Part shown: positions 1-12,713 of the stretch, piece after piece
How positions within the stretch are numbered: the stretch's first letter is position 1
Layout: the number at the start of each line of letters is the position of its first letter
Assembly: GCA_964035575.1 (NCBI GenBank)
Contig: OZ037852.1
Coordinates: forward strand, 434,001-498,000
Direction of reading: 5' to 3'
DNA: 64,000 bases
Source: Rhynchopus sp. YZ270_cl-10
Taxonomy: Eukaryota; Euglenozoa; Diplonemea; Diplonemida; Diplonemidae
Notes under the pieces: model-generated
Database searches by the model: none
What the model saw: only the letters and a program-made list of their open reading frames with translations
What the model was told of the DNA's origin: nothing
Position numbers and translations under genes: made by a program

Positions 1-1297
1 AAAAAAAACAAATGAGCCCCAAGACACACAGATCTATTAAAAAAGTGAGGTAGAGGAAGAGAAGGCAAACACTACGTTGCACATTGAAATGCATATTTGA
101 CCAATTGATGGTGTGGTCAACAACCACCAGGGGGGAACCGGGAATTGCTACACATCCCAGAATACCCTGTACTTTTCCTTGTCTGGTTCCCGACCACACC
201 AATAGGCATTTGGGGGGGAATTCAGAAAATACAAAAAATGGAGTATAAAAACCTACCCTTTTGGACACAAGAAACCTCAGGACAAACAAAGCACCCTCGG
301 ATCGCCTCCCCTACTGCGACAGTCGGCTTGAAATACAACAGCACTCTAGTGAATAGTGTACCTTTGGTACAATGACCGGTGCGCTGTGGGGGCGGACTCC
401 AACCCATGCAAGTCCTACAATCCATTTTGTGGTGTACCACCAGGGGTCCTAACGCTGTTCTCAAAAAAATTTAAAATGGTAACTTCAAGGTCACTTCTCG
501 TTTTTTGGGGAGGGAAAAAAAAAACTTTCCCCCCTCAGAGGAACAGCAAAGTTGAAAAGGTGCAAATTCCTCGGACATACACTGGACGCTGGTTATCGCC
601 GTATCATAGGGACAGAGTAGTAGATACGATTTTTTTTGTAAGGCAATTTTGCGTTCTCGCAGTCTGGTACCACCGTTTTGCTTCTTACCACGAACAACAC
701 AACACAGCAGAGGCAGATGTTTAGTGGGGGACCTTCTTATCAGTAATCCCAGTACATTTACGAAAGATACGGTGGTCATGTCACCCAAAGGTTCCTGGCG
801 AAGCCACGATACCAACATTTCTAAAAAATGTTGCCATGAAATGGCACTGTCGTTGGTAATTATCGTCAGTTTCCGTAAATTACTTACGTATTTTGCTAAA
901 ACGAAAGTTTCTGGCGAAGCCACGGTACGCAACATTTCAAAAAATTGCGCTTAAAATGTACATTGTGGCAACCTGCAGCCCTGCAGACCACTGATCTTGG
1001 CAAAAAAGAAAAAAAAATCCGGACCCTCCAACGTGTTCCCGGTGCATGTTAAGCATCCGAGGTCACTTCGTGACACCGGATTTCAAAAATAAAAAGGGGA
1101 AGGTCACTTTTTAGGGCACTTTTCGAAGGTCACTTCGAAGTGACCTTCGGATTTCAAAAAAATAAAAAAGGTCACTTCAGAAGTGGTAAAAGTTACCACT
1201 CTTAGGACCCCTGTGTACCACAGATCCCTCTTCTCCAAAAGGAACGCAACAAAGACGGACATTAAAAAAATAAGTTTCAACACAAATCGCAAAAAAA

Positions 1298-1330
<33 letters not shown>

Positions 1331-1442
1331 GATCATTAAACGGTGCCAATATGTTATAACGGCATGTACTATTACCTTTTTTTGCTGTTTTTTTTAAAAC
1401 CCTAAGCTAGCGTGGGTTCGTGATAAGATGCTTTGTCGCACA
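1..1442. other. Intergenic, no gene recognised
   Basis: Only short, low-complexity open frames are present. A hairpin-like motif resembling GTACCGTGGCTTCGCC occurs around 790-815 and 910-930 and recurs at 1817 and 12120. Bases 350-410 resemble 61125-61190, where a similar segment lies in a putative intron, so this is a dispersed repeat. There is a long A tract near 1290. Confidence 0.6.
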
Positions 1443-1649
1443 CACGACGGTGAAGTAACGGGTGTTACAAGTGGAGTTACAAGTGAGTTACATGTAACTT
1501 TTGTTACATGTAACTCACTTGTAACCCACCAGTTACAACCTGATTTTGCCTGTAATTCATGTATCCCACTTGTAACTCACTTGTAACGGTTTTTCACTTG
1601 TAACGTTACTAGTAACTTCACTTGTAATGTACTATACTTCACCGTCGTG
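1443..1649. mobile_element. Short inverted-repeat (MITE-like) element
   Basis: The 207-bp segment starts CACGACGGTGAAGTA and ends with its reverse complement. The interior is built from repeated and inverted GTTACAAGTGA-type words and can fold almost throughout. Both flanks read CACA, a possible short target duplication, although the left flank is CA-rich so this is weak. A related left end occurs at 39537 and a related short hairpin at 17477-17553. There is no coding capacity, so any movement would need a transposase in trans. Confidence 0.6.
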
Positions 1650-2291
1650 CACATGACTCTCGCGGGGGGGGGGCCAAATCACCTAAAAATATATTTGACT
1701 TTCATTTTAGCGAATTGGCGGCAATGTATTGAGGCGCCGATTTCCCGCTGTGCGCATTTTTCTGACGATAATTACCAACGACAGTGTCATTTTATGTCAA
1801 CATTTTTTTTTTTTAGAAATGTTGCGTTTCGTGGATTCGCCAGGAACCCTTGGGTGTCAAAATGGGCGACAGAAATCTCTGCCCCTTACCACGACTACAT
1901 CGGACAACTTTACTCCACATGGGGGAAAGATGCTCTATAGTTTTTTTTTTTTTTTTTTTTTTTTTTTCAAAAAAAAAAAAAAGAAGGATAATAAGTGTCA
2001 AAAGAATCGGATGTCGTTGTCGGTAATTCTTGGCTCGCTTCCCCTGGACTATACCTAAAATTTTTGGCGGATTTTGGTCGAGTTTGGGGTGGTTTAAATA
2101 CCACCAAACCCCTCCATCTCCAAATTTCAGGGAAAAAATGAGGCAGCTGGAAAGAAAAACCTGGAACAAAAACAACTGGAAATACAAAGCCCCTCGTTTT
2201 GACAGTGTATCTTCGTACGTGACCAGAACTGGGGTGAGATCATAGAAATGTTTACAAGACGACATTCATTCACCCTCATTGAAAAGTCAAA

Positions 2292-2330
<39 letters not shown>

Positions 2331-2984
2331 AAAACCAAAAAAAAGTTTATAAGATGAACCCAGGCCTCTTCGTCACATTAACAAAACGTGGATGATGCAA
2401 AAACAAGCTCCCACCCCGCAGAGCAGAGCCTCGCGCCTCCTAACAAAGAGTGAAGTTGGCAGGAATGACTCTGTACATCAGCCGCCGTAACAAAAGGTCG
2501 TACATACACTAAAACCAAATATTCAAACAAACAGAGGAGTCGAAAGTGTAAATGCCTCACCGTACATCGACGGGCAGGCATTGAAACAAAAGAACGTTGA
2601 AATATGAAATGTGTCTCGCTCAGAAAAGCTTTTGTGAGATGATCCTAAGCCTCGCTCGCTTGGTCATCATAAAATAAAAAAGACCTGGTGGTGCTCCGGG
2701 GAGGGGTCGATATTATTATTGACAGGTCGCTGGCAGGTCGTTGACTGATTTCCCCATAGCACCACCTGGGTCAAAAGAAGTCCGCGTCAGTTTTCCCTAC
2801 CCATTCCTCTGAGCTTCCCCACCCCGGGAGGGGTAAAAAAAATTTCGGGTATTTTGTGCGCTCAAAGCCGGGGGGGTTTAAAAAAAAAAAAATGTAGCCA
2901 GAAGCAAAGAACCCTGGATACAATACAAGGCGTGCCCAGGAGGGGTATAGGCAAGACAAAAAAAGGCACCCAAAATAGTATTTA
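1650..2984. other. Intergenic, no gene recognised
   Basis: Contains long A and T tracts (1940-1985, 2290-2330) and short open frames without coding character. It carries two copies of the dispersed motif AGATGAWCCTAAGCCTC (near 2353 and 2640). Confidence 0.6.
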
Positions 2985-3135
2985 ATTACTATGCAATTAT
3001 TTCACCATAATTGCTACGAGGAGGTGTTTTTTTCACGAGTGGTTAATTGCACGAGCGCAGCGAGTGCAATTAACAAAACGAGTGAAAAATACACCTCCGA
3101 GTGCAATTTTCTGTGAAATAATTGCATGGAATTTG
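2985..3135. repeat. Imperfect palindrome, hairpin element
   Basis: The left arm (ATGCAATTATTTCAC, then an AGGTGT tract and CACGAGT) is mirrored on the right (ACTCG..ACACCTCC..GTGAAATAATTGCAT). The centre is a GCACGAGCGCAGCGAGTGC stem. This resembles a small foldback MITE. No target duplication was established. Confidence 0.55.
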
Positions 3136-3267
3136 ATATTTAATTGCCGTAAAATTATTTCCGAAAGCCAAAATCCGTTTTCGGCAGCCTGTGCTGTCAC
3201 GGTGCGCTGGTCAGAGGTCTGACCAGGTCACCTGGTCACATTTACCCAGGTACGTACCCAGTCACCC

Positions 3268-3368
3268 AGGTACACAGGTACACAGGTACACAGGTACACA
3301 GGTACACAGGTACACAGGTACACAGGTACACAGGTACACAGGTACACAGGTACACAGGTACACAGGTA
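3268..3368. repeat. 8-bp microsatellite (ACACAGGT)n
   Basis: About 12 perfect copies of an 8-bp unit. The same unit, or its complement, forms the arrays at 31591-31658 and 38807-39182. The open frames across it are repeat artefacts. Confidence 0.95.
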
Positions 3369-3851
3369 AGTCGTGACAGGGCAACCACAGCCAACCCGCC
3401 AGTCACTGAGAAGTGACCAGACAGTCCACTTGACAAACACAAAAGTGTCCAGTCACGTGGGGCATTCATGCACTGAGGAGATAAATGATCCAACAATTTA
3501 CAAGAAAGCATTACTTAACCTACTGCTGGAAGTTGCCAGGTCGTAGTAACACACAAAGTGTGCCTCCGTTCGGGAATACCGGATATTCTAGAGACCAAAA
3601 AGGCCTCTTCCGCTGGTCAAGGTATAACCGAGTGAACGGCCCAAGACCCCCGTGGAGAAGTTAAATGTTGTAATGCTATCAAGTACAAACTGCGACCACT
3701 GTCTTACCCTCCTCAATGCATGGTGGAAGATGTCTTTGACAACAAACCGAGCTCTGATTATCAATCGTTAGACTCAGAGGAATGCCTGCGGTACAGGTAT
3801 CAAACCCGGGGTGTTCACAAAAGAAAAAAAGAAAAAAAATCGCTATTTTTT

Positions 3852-3946
3852 TTTTAGCCGGGTTTCCCACACAAAAAATAATTACCGTGTAATTATTTCC
3901 TATAATTACACGGTAATTATTTTTTGTGTGGGAAACCCGGCTAAAA
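3852..3946. repeat. Perfect 44-bp-arm palindrome
   Basis: Arms 3852-3895 and 3903-3946 are exact reverse complements separated by 7 bases. The arms begin TTTTAGCCGGGTTTCCCAC and end in TAATTA-rich sequence. This is a small foldback element or a cruciform-forming site, and it is not part of any gene. Confidence 0.85.
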
Positions 3947-5678
3947 TACCTCCACTGCAATTATTTCCAGACGTCAATTATGGCATTCTTAAAACTCCGC
4001 TCCTAGAAGGATTTTGGCTTGAGGAAATAATTTTACGGCTATTAAAGAAATAAACAAATGAATGACGAAGAAAAAAAAAGGCCCAATGACCCAGTGCACA
4101 GTTTCAAAAAATAAATTCAGAAGATAAAGTGAGAGATAGTGGTGACTAATGAGCATATCCTGCAGGAAGGCAGGGCAAGCTGCGTTGCAAAAAACTCCTC
4201 CAAAAATGTTTTTTTTTTTTTTGTGCGAAAATGTGCGTGCCGAACGAATAAGAAAAAATCATAAAAAGCTTGGATTTGAATGAAACATGAATGCAGGCTT
4301 TCACACACCTTTTGTTTACGCACCTTGCCAATAATATCAAACCGGTTGGTAAGATAATAAAACAGCAAGTCAGGAGTGTACTCGGTTTCAAAGAGTAGCT
4401 GAAACATGCTAAAACGAAAATCAAATAATAACAATAACTGACGTGTTCATCGCATCCAAACAGCCTTCACCTATTAAGTTTACTGTGTTTGGTCACCGAA
4501 GTCTTGTTAAGGATGAAAGAGTTTCAAAAGGGGGCCTTACAAAAACGCCTTTGTGGACGCAGAAAACCAAACAAAAATCGCAACAGAATGAGTGGCATAA
4601 ACAAACAAACAAAAGGCTGCATCTTACGACACCCAAAAAGTATATAAAAAAGATCCCAAACTGATATTAAATACACACACCCCAGAAGAATGAGCTTGGA
4701 TACTATTAAGGGAAAAAAAATATGGAAGAATACAAAAAAAAGCAAGGGGCTGCGTTAGCAGAGCTGTTGAAAGTGCAAACGCCTCGCCGGACATCAGCGG
4801 GCGCAAACAGGGCACTGTAAAATAAAAGTTTCGAACCTGAGCTTTTCGTGTATAGTCCTTTTGAAAGAGTAAACTTGAAAAGAAGCGCTATGGGGGTTCA
4901 GAGCTTTTTGTGCGTAAAGTGTAATAAATATTCTGTAGTGATATTCTTTACTACAATACGCTCCCACCTGACTACCTGGCCGCGTGAAGAGGAAACCTAC
5001 TTGAGGCCAAAAAAAATTTTTTTTGGTGGATTGCCTCTCATTGCGCACACATCTAAAAACCAAAGAAATGCTGATAATCATGATGACACTGAGTCTCTCA
5101 TGCTCAGAGAGAATACAAAAAAAAAAGGGGGCTACATTCCCTGAACAAATTATGCTTAGGTATGAGAGGGGATGTTTGGATGGGGAGGGGAGGTTTTTCA
5201 TGGGATGGCAATAATCTGGTTCAGTAGTTTATTCCAAATAAAAGTTTCATAGAATGAACTTAAGCCTCTCGTCATCTTGAATTTTGTTTTCGAGACGAAG
5301 GGCACAGGGTTCTCCAAAGGTTGTCGAACCCCCAGAGAGCACTTCATTGCTCTGCAAACAGTTTGGTATAAAAAAGGATAAAGAAAGGCATCAAAAGATC
5401 GAACCGTTTGCCTTTATTGTGCAGGTTTCTTTGGAACACTTCTTTGGGAAGAAGAAGCCGAGTCAGAAGGGAAAGAAAGATACTCAGAATAAGAGAAACG
5501 TTTTGGTAAGATGAACCCGAGAGACTTTCGCGCTCAGTTGTCTTAGCAAAAAACCTTGAAAGATGGACGTTACACACATCTTCAGATTTGTTTATTTTTT
5601 TGTGACAATCTAACTGTGGTGTGGCTGAAACCAGCAAATTTCACTGCTAAAGAACTGCTAAATAATACCCTTTTTTTA
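3947..5678. other. Intergenic, no gene recognised
   Basis: The open frames here lack coding character. The phrase GAAAGTGCAAACGCCTC (near 4768) recurs near 24590, and a diverged form lies near 2540. Copies of the AGATGAACC motif lie near 5246 and 5512. Confidence 0.55.
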
Positions 5679-6078
5679 GGGGTGGTGTATAAAAACATTT
5701 TTTTACCTTGGTTTTTCCACTCCCCCTGTTGGCGCGCCTTCACTCTTGCATACCCATGTGTGACCCCACCGTTGAACGCAATCGACTCGCTGAGTCAAAA
5801 GAACGCACAGAACGGGGCTGGAAAAAATCACGAAAAACGCCTACCGTGCGCCTGCGGCGCCCACAAAGTGAGTTTTCCCCCTGAGTATGCTGTGTATACT
5901 GTGTATACTGCGGAAATTGACCAAAAACGAGAACTTGTCCATTTCGGCGAATTGACCCCACCACTGGCCGGACGGATTCCGGAAATGCAAATGCCGGCGT
6001 TAAAAAGCTCACCAACGAAAAAAAAAATCTTTTTTTCCAACACCCGTGGGGAAAAAAAATTTTATACACCACCCCCCC
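5679..6078. mobile_element. Inverted-repeat element, about 400 bp
   Basis: The left end GGGGTGGTGTATAAAA is matched in reverse complement at the right end. A longer direct repeat (AACTGCTAAATAATACCC plus a T run) lies just outside on both sides. The interior carries about 85 bp (5932-6017) shared with 39187-39285 inside another inverted-repeat element, and a GCGCCTGCGGCGC hairpin. No transposase frame is visible. Confidence 0.5.
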
Positions 6079-6181
6079 AAAAATGCATGCTAACAAAGTG
6101 CTAACAAACTGCTAAATAATACCCTTTTTTTTGGGTTCAGCCACACCAAACTGCCTATTGGCATCGTAGCCAATGCACTTA

Positions 6182-6520
6182 AAGGGGCCCCCCGAATAAG
6201 TTCCCCCCCAAATAATAGGTATTTTCCCAAATAACTTCTTTTTTTTCCAGATTTTAGGTGCCGAAAAAGTTACCGAATAACTTCACCCCCTCCCACTTCC
6301 TTTTTTATTTTTCAAAATTTCCCCCAAACTGATAGGGTACTGTGTATTTTTTTTTGCGGAGCAAAAAAAAGCAATATATAATGGCGCCGCAGGCGAAAAA
6401 AATTTATGGTACGGTGTTTGCCCAAATAACTTCCCCCCCAAATAACTTCGATTCCAAATAACTTCTTTTATTCTTCGAGCAAACACCCCCCAAATAAAGA
6501 ACTTATTCGGGGGGCCCCTT
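6182..6520. mobile_element. MITE with TA target duplication
   Basis: Termini AAGGGGCCCCCCGAATAAGTT are perfect inverted repeats. TA flanks both sides (6180-6181 and 6521-6522). The interior repeats the word CCAAATAACTT and has a GC-rich hairpin (GCGGAGC..GGCGCCGCAGGC) also seen near 10210 and 10310. It is non-coding. A TA duplication suits the Tc1/mariner-like class, but the family is not identified. Confidence 0.7.
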
Positions 6521-6612
6521 TACTAATACAAACAAAACACAAGGGAGGGGGCACGTGTCCATGAAGGGGAAAGAGGTAACCATGTATCAACGAAACATTA
6601 CTAAGATTTCTC

Positions 6613-9390
6613 CTAGTGCATATCTACAACCTCCGCCGTGTAGTCTTGGTTCATGACCATTGCCTTCAGTTTAGCGTACATCTGTTTGTGTGGTTGTTTA
6701 GATATTTTTTTTTGAAAATTTAAAGATAATTCCCATGTATTTTACTGAGGCAAAATACAGGCAAGAATTCAGGTAAAATCACTTTCGTCCTGAGTGTAAA
6801 AAAGGTTCGGCAGCCATACCGGGTCATCATCCGCAGGTATCTTCTCGAAGCTATCGGCAGCCTCAGGGTACTTGCCGTTCACCAATTCTGCAAAGGCCTC
6901 GTTCCACACTGTGAAGGGTTTGTTTTCCGCAGTCTCAAGCTGGTACATCCACTCCTCCTCAGCCACTTTGCATTCCTCGATGACCTCGAAGATCATGATG
7001 GCACCTCGTGCTGAGCGTTTCACAAAGGACAGCGCACCCACGCACTTCGTCGTAAGGTGTATCGCCGTCTCGCCCCTAGCAATGAACTGGTCAATGAGCC
7101 CACTGTAGCCCATCTTCCTGTTGTAACGCTCCATCGCAATCACCCACGACACCACAGAGGAGGTCACAGTGATCTTCTTCATCCCTGCACACCCCATGTG
7201 GCCCACACGTGCATCCCCTGTCGCACATGCATAGGATAACTCCATTTTGTCCTCCAGAGCAATACGGTCACAAGCCTCCCGAACAGCCTTCACACACCCA
7301 TACTTGTGGGCAGCGGTGGAACTGTACGCGTTGAAAGTCGCCAGGATTCTGTCCCCAGAGAACACGTCGCACACACCCTTCGTCAGCTGCACTGACTGCA
7401 TGATCAATGCGATTATACGGGTGTGCGTCTGCGTAACAGTGTGGTCCGACTTGGACGAACAGAACATATGCCAGTCCTTCACATTGAGATAAGCAACAGA
7501 CACGTTCTTACGGCGCAGACAAGGTTCCTGTCCCTTCAGCATAATAGCATGTATGCCGTTGCTTTCCCCTGACGTATCGCGGCCTTCTGTGTACTTGACG
7601 GAGGAGCGCACAGAAATGCTGCTGTCAAGTTGCTGGTGTGAGGTGGACTCAATGTCCGACGTCTCCTCATCGTCCTTCAGGAGCACTGTCTGTGGCATGT
7701 AGTTTCTGTACTCAATCAGGTTGGAGACCATCATCTTGAACGAGGCCTGCATGTTCGCCACTTCGGAAAGACGTGACTTGCTCTCCAAGTCCACACCCTC
7801 AAGGTTCATGACAGCCACACACGACATGTCGTGCTGAAGCGACAGCAACGGGGAGATGATCATGCGTGTCACGAACACCGACACCGCAAGCAGCACTGCC
7901 GCTGCAGACAACGTTGCTGCCAACATCGTCACAAGCGCCTCGTTCTGCTTGTCCTCTGAGTCCTGGCGTGACTCTTCGTTCTGTGCTTTGATGGATGATG
8001 TGGACACGTCGATTTTCGCCATCACAGCACTCCTCGGCACAAGCAGTGTCACGTACCACGTCAGCGTGACAGGGGACCCCTTCTCCAACAACTTCGTCAC
8101 AGTCCAGAACTCTGTCCTGGTTGCGTTCGTTGCGTTTGCTTCGGGAACGTACGTCCATGGGTGGAATGTATCTTTGGACAACTCCACAGTTTCGTCGTAA
8201 CCACCGTCCAGGGAAAACGCGTACCTCCCGTGCGAGGCAATTGCAGAAGGAATGCTCCCTCCTTGGATGTCGGAGTGGTTTGTGATGTTGATCAAACGCT
8301 GGTTCGGCAACGTTGAGTTCACAGGTGGTGGGTAGTACTGCATGTAGGTAGCACCCACCCATCCTGCGTTGAAGGCGATGAGCTCACCCACAGCGCCTGT
8401 TCTGTAGTTGTGTTGCACTGTGTAAATCAGCGAACCTTCAGGAAGGTCTTGTTCCACAAGCATGTCCGTCAACCCTTTACCACTGAAAGCTGTTGAAAGA
8501 TAGCCAACACGATGGTTTTGACCCGTATGCAGGTTCGGCATCTCAGAATGCACAGGTGAGTAGGAACACGACAACGATAGTTGATCGAAACTCGCTTTCA
8601 CGGGAGCGTACTCAAGAGTGCCTGCTCTGTACTGGATGTCTCCTGTCAGTAGTTCCGTCATCCTGTACTGCGCCCCAGAGTAAGCACGTGGAATCATGCA
8701 GTTTCCCAGCCAAATGTCATTCTCATAATCGCTGAAATAGTTGCATCCACGCTGTGTGTTCCACATGTTCCCGTCAGGGCCAGCTTCACCTATTCTGGAC
8801 ATCGGTCCGTGCTGAAACGTGTTTGTGTACATGTCACGTGACTCGAGTTGAAGTGCGATTGGTGTGTCATTTCTCTGAATGCCAGTCAAAGGTGTCGCTC
8901 TGAAATAAAGAATACTTCCACCCCATGGGTATGAACGAGCCAGGTCTATAGGGTGGGGGTATGCAGGCGAAAACGGAAGTGCTTCGTACGCAATGTTTGA
9001 AACCCCGTGGTGCACAGTGTCGTCGAACAAGGTTTTGAGCAACGGACGCAGCTGCTTGTCAACGAATGCTGGCGACGTGCTCACGTTCGGGTGGTGCATC
9101 TCGACATACCCCCCCCCAACACGGAGTGACATCTCGGGCACCTCAAAGTATTTGTCAATCGCCGACTCCACACCTTCCAGCACAGCATGAAGGAAGCGCC
9201 CAGACATGGCCTTGATGTCCAGCTCCCCACTGTTCAAACACTGCGACACACCTTCATCCCCATTGTCGCGTGCCTTGCGCAGCAGGTCGTTCCACGTCGT
9301 GATGGTGATGCTTCCGATCAACGTACCGGTGCAGATGATGAGGAGACACGACAACGCCAATGTCAGGGACTGGATACCCGCCCCAGGCAT
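6613..9390 (-). CDS. Receptor-like pseudo-cyclase, copy 1 (two exons)
   Basis: Exon 1 is 9390-6820, the intron 6819-6682 (138 bp, GTATGG...ACAG), and exon 2 6681-6613, giving about 879 residues. There is a membrane segment at about residues 7-30, a large extracytoplasmic sensor with Asn-X-Ser/Thr sites, a second membrane segment at about 484-508, a HAMP-like linker (ends MPQTVLL), and a class III cyclase-like domain at about 627-790. Retained cyclase traces are CDVFSGDR..TFNA and CATGDARVGHMG. The usual first metal Asp position reads YLNV, and the Asn/Arg pair after the TxTS strand is absent, so activity is unlikely. The C-terminal WNEAF..GKYPEA..F motif is typical of cyclase tails and continues into exon 2 (MYAKLKAM..VVDMH). 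The start MPGAG is chosen because upstream reading frames are not conserved between copies. This is the most diverged C-terminal half of the set, together with copy 4. Confidence 0.85.
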
Positions 9391-9665
9391 GATGATGTGG
9401 ACTGTGTCAAAATATCTGTGTGTGGCACGGTGTGTGGTGAGGGACAAATATGCGTAGTGATTGATGGGACTTTTCCATAAAAATCAGCTTATTTCGACCT
9501 CTTGTTGAGGAGTTCAGAAAAGAAAATTGAGCCGACGACGGGAATGGCGATTCTGTTCGGAAGGGTTCACCAGGAAACTCTGATGCGTGTTCAGGCATTG
9601 CAGGAAAAGGAAATTTGAGACAAGGGAAACCCGGACACACCGGCTGTGGTTGGGTAATCGGGGAG
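9391..9665. repeat. 5' flank shared with copy 2
   Basis: The sequence upstream of copy 1 is nearly identical to 21956-22250 upstream of copy 2, ending at the CGGTTCGGTTT-polyA junction. The two flanks contain indels that change reading frame, which argues that the extended upstream frame at copy 2 is not coding. Confidence 0.8.
9416..9417 (-). promoter_or_regulatory. Candidate splice acceptor 25 nt upstream of copy 1 start
   Basis: On the minus strand, CCACACACAG precedes ATATTTTGACACAG and then the start codon. The CACACAG is conserved in copies 1-6, and a variant (ATACAG) occurs in copy 7, while sequence further upstream differs between copy groups. If the organism trans-splices, this is the likely leader addition site and would leave a 25-nt leader-proximal UTR. 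This is inference only. Confidence 0.35.
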
Positions 9666-12600
9666 TGGTAAATGAAAACGGTTCGGTTTAAAAAAAAAAA
9701 AAAAAAAAAAACAGTTGGTCCTCTATTTTTTTTTTGCTACAGAATCTCTCTTCATACCGAACTACTTGTACTGTTGGAGTGGTCTGCACTTTTTGTGGGG
9801 GAAATCATCAAAAAAACCCAAAAAAAAACCCCCCAAAAGGATGAATCTTACCAGGGGGGTTTCCGGACGAGTCCATTTGATGACAAAAGAATGTGAATTT
9901 TCGGGTGCAGGAACAACAGCGACAACGATGTGCAATAAGGGTAGCACAATTAAAAATCGTGTTTAGTGTCCCCGCTCCCCAAAAATCTGTTAGCACCAGG
10001 GTATTGGGGTGGTTAAAAAAACTGGTTTTCAAAAAAAAAAAAAAAAAACAGAGAAATCTGGAGGGGAAAAAAAACCGACACTTTTCACCAGGCCTTTCTG
10101 TAAATGTCTTTAGGGCGGACTCAATTTTCCCCCCCGCCTGGTACAACCGTGGTGAACCACGGGAGTGCCTTTGGGAAATGGCTGTTCCTTGATTTTTTTT
10201 TGCCTGCGGCGCCATTTTTTATTTTTTGCTCCGCAAAAAAGGGTTCGTTGAGTGGCTCTGTGGTGTAAAAAGCTAGATTTTTACACCGTACCCTCAAAAA
10301 TTTTCGCCTGCGGCGCCATTTTATGTTATTTTTTTGCTCCGCAAAAAAAGAAAACATACAGTCCCTCTGTTCCCAATATCTACCCTGGGTCAGCAGCGCC
10401 GAAAAATATTTTGAGCAAAAAACAAGCTGACCTCCCCAATCTTGAAATCTGGATTCCTGGATAAGACACTGACCCCCACCCCCGAAAAACCCGAAAAGGG
10501 TGACTGTGTCCGTCAACGGTGGAGGTTTTCGCCGGAAACACTAGTTTTTGCCACCCAGGAGAGAAAACCAGAAAAACCAGTTTTTTCCGGAATTTTGGAT
10601 TTTCACCCTAATACCCTGGTTAGCACGCACGCGAAAAAAAAAAGAAAAAAAAAAAAAAACTAGCCAAAAAAATAACTACTTCTCTCGCACATTTTGCCCT
10701 ACATACGACACATTTGTCAATTATTTTTTACTGGCAGCAGGCAGGGCTATTTCTAACCCGTCCCTGATTTTTGGAAAATGAAAGTTGCTAAAAAATGTGC
10801 GCTGTGGTTTTGTTTGGGGTTGCCAAATTGCGCCTAAGCCAGTTGACTTATGGGGTTTTGATGGATTCTGAAAAAAACATGTAAGACGCACCAGGCGTGC
10901 CGGAGGCGCTCTGAGAGGTTTCTTAGAAAACTTGTTTGTTCTCTACACTAACATCACTTAGCACCATTCATTTTAACCAAAAACCAAGACTTGCCCATGT
11001 GTGAATTCCACGCATTTTTTTAATTAGGACGGTACGAGACGAGAAGTGAGCAGGCATAGCTTGAAGGTGGCCTTGAAAGCTTGGGAAAGGACAAGTCAAG
11101 CGGACTGGTCAATTTATTGACCATCAAGAAAGAAAAGGTGCAATGAACCTAAGCCTACGTGTGCTTAGTCACCTCGCTCATCAAGAAACCTCAAAAAAAA
11201 GTATGCAGCTAACAATAGTAATATGATGAAAGACAATGACTCTTGCAACAACAACAACAACAACAAAAAAAAAAAAAAAAAGAACGGTTCACTGGAGGGT
11301 GATCCACATAGATAAAGAAAACAACAAAACGAAAGCAAGAAAGAAAACCAGTAAAAAAAAAAAAAAAAAAATGAATTTCGCACAAAAAAAAACCCCCCCG
11401 GCAGAGGGATTCATCGCAAAATACCACGTTTTGGGTTGTCTTTGGTGGCTTCTGAAGAAGGAGGCTACCCAAAAACTGTGGTCAAGCAAATTCATTTTTC
11501 TGCCGGTGCGTTTTGATGCAAGGTACTGCTCCAAGTAAGAAAGTTGAGAGATGAATGTGCCTCGCGTGCATAAACATCAGACTTTTATATAGGGGGTCAG
11601 AACTGAGGGCAATCCTCAGTTATTGAAAAAAAAAAAAAAAAAATTCCCCTTTTCGGACCTAAAAAAAAAATTTTTTTTTTTTGGCGTTTTACTGGCTTCA
11701 TCTTGGGCAGTAAGCCCGGGAAAACCCGGGCTTAATTAATTTTGCGCAGAGCAAGCCCGGGTTTAAGCCTGGGTTTTCCTCGGGTTTTAACTTTTCTGGG
11801 GTGGGCTGCCCCACCCCACTCCGGGGGGTGTAGCCTCAGGGTGCAGCCCGGGGTAGTCAGTCGCCGAAACGAAGCTCTGTTGACAGAAAACAACGAAGTC
11901 AGTAAAGAAAACACACACGTCTATCTCAAGGGTTACCCACACCCCCGTCACAGCCAGAATGCGACTCAATTGGTCAAACGCCGAAGGAAAAGGAAGCATG
12001 CATCATGGCGAAATTATAAAAGTAGCGTACCGTGCGCCTGCGGCGCAAGATTGCAACCCACCCTTCCCTGACATAGTTTGGCTGTAAAAATGTGCGATTA
12101 TGAGCGCAATTTTTTGAAATGTTGCGTACCGTGGCTTCGCTAGGAACCTTTGGGTGCCATGACCGCCCTTTCTTTGTTATAAATGTACTGGCTACTTACA
12201 ATTCGTGTACCACGTGCGCCTGGTGCACGAATTGCTATCAATTGGGTTTACAGCCAAGGGGGTTCAAGGCACACCACAACTGGCCCCAGCCGAAAAAACA
12301 ACTTTGATTTTGGGTGGGTGGGTGAGAAAAAATGAATCCTCAGTTTTTGCCCCTGTTTGTTCAGGAAAAATTTCCTATATAAAACCCTGATAAACATCTA
12401 TAACAGGCACTCCGCTAGGTACTAAAGTTCTGTTGATTGTCAACAGAACTTTTTGAAAATGGGGAAAAAAAGAAAAAAAAAAAAAGTTCTGCTAAGTGGT
12501 TCAGACCCGTTCTACCTGTCAAAAAAGCTCAGGAGAAGAAGATATGGAGAGGTGAGTGCTCAAACGTCCCAAAAAAGTCAAAATCGGGCGTTGGTAAAAA

Positions 12601-12713
12601 AAAAAGTTGCGTACCGTGCGCCTGCGGCGCAAGCATGTACCCCACCAACGTGGACCATCAACAGAATATTTTCAAAATCGGAAATCCTAGCGGAGAGCCT
12701 GATCTATAAAAAA
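9666..12713. other. Intergenic repeat-rich stretch, no gene
   Basis: Consists of A/T homopolymers, two GCCTGCGGCGCC...GCTCCGC hairpin modules (10200-10235, 10305-10350), and an AACGGTTCACTGG..ACATAGATAAAGAAAAC segment (11282-11350) repeated at 15105-15180. GTACCGTGCGCCTGCGGCGC occurs at about 12027 and 12610. No open frame shows coding character. Confidence 0.55.
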
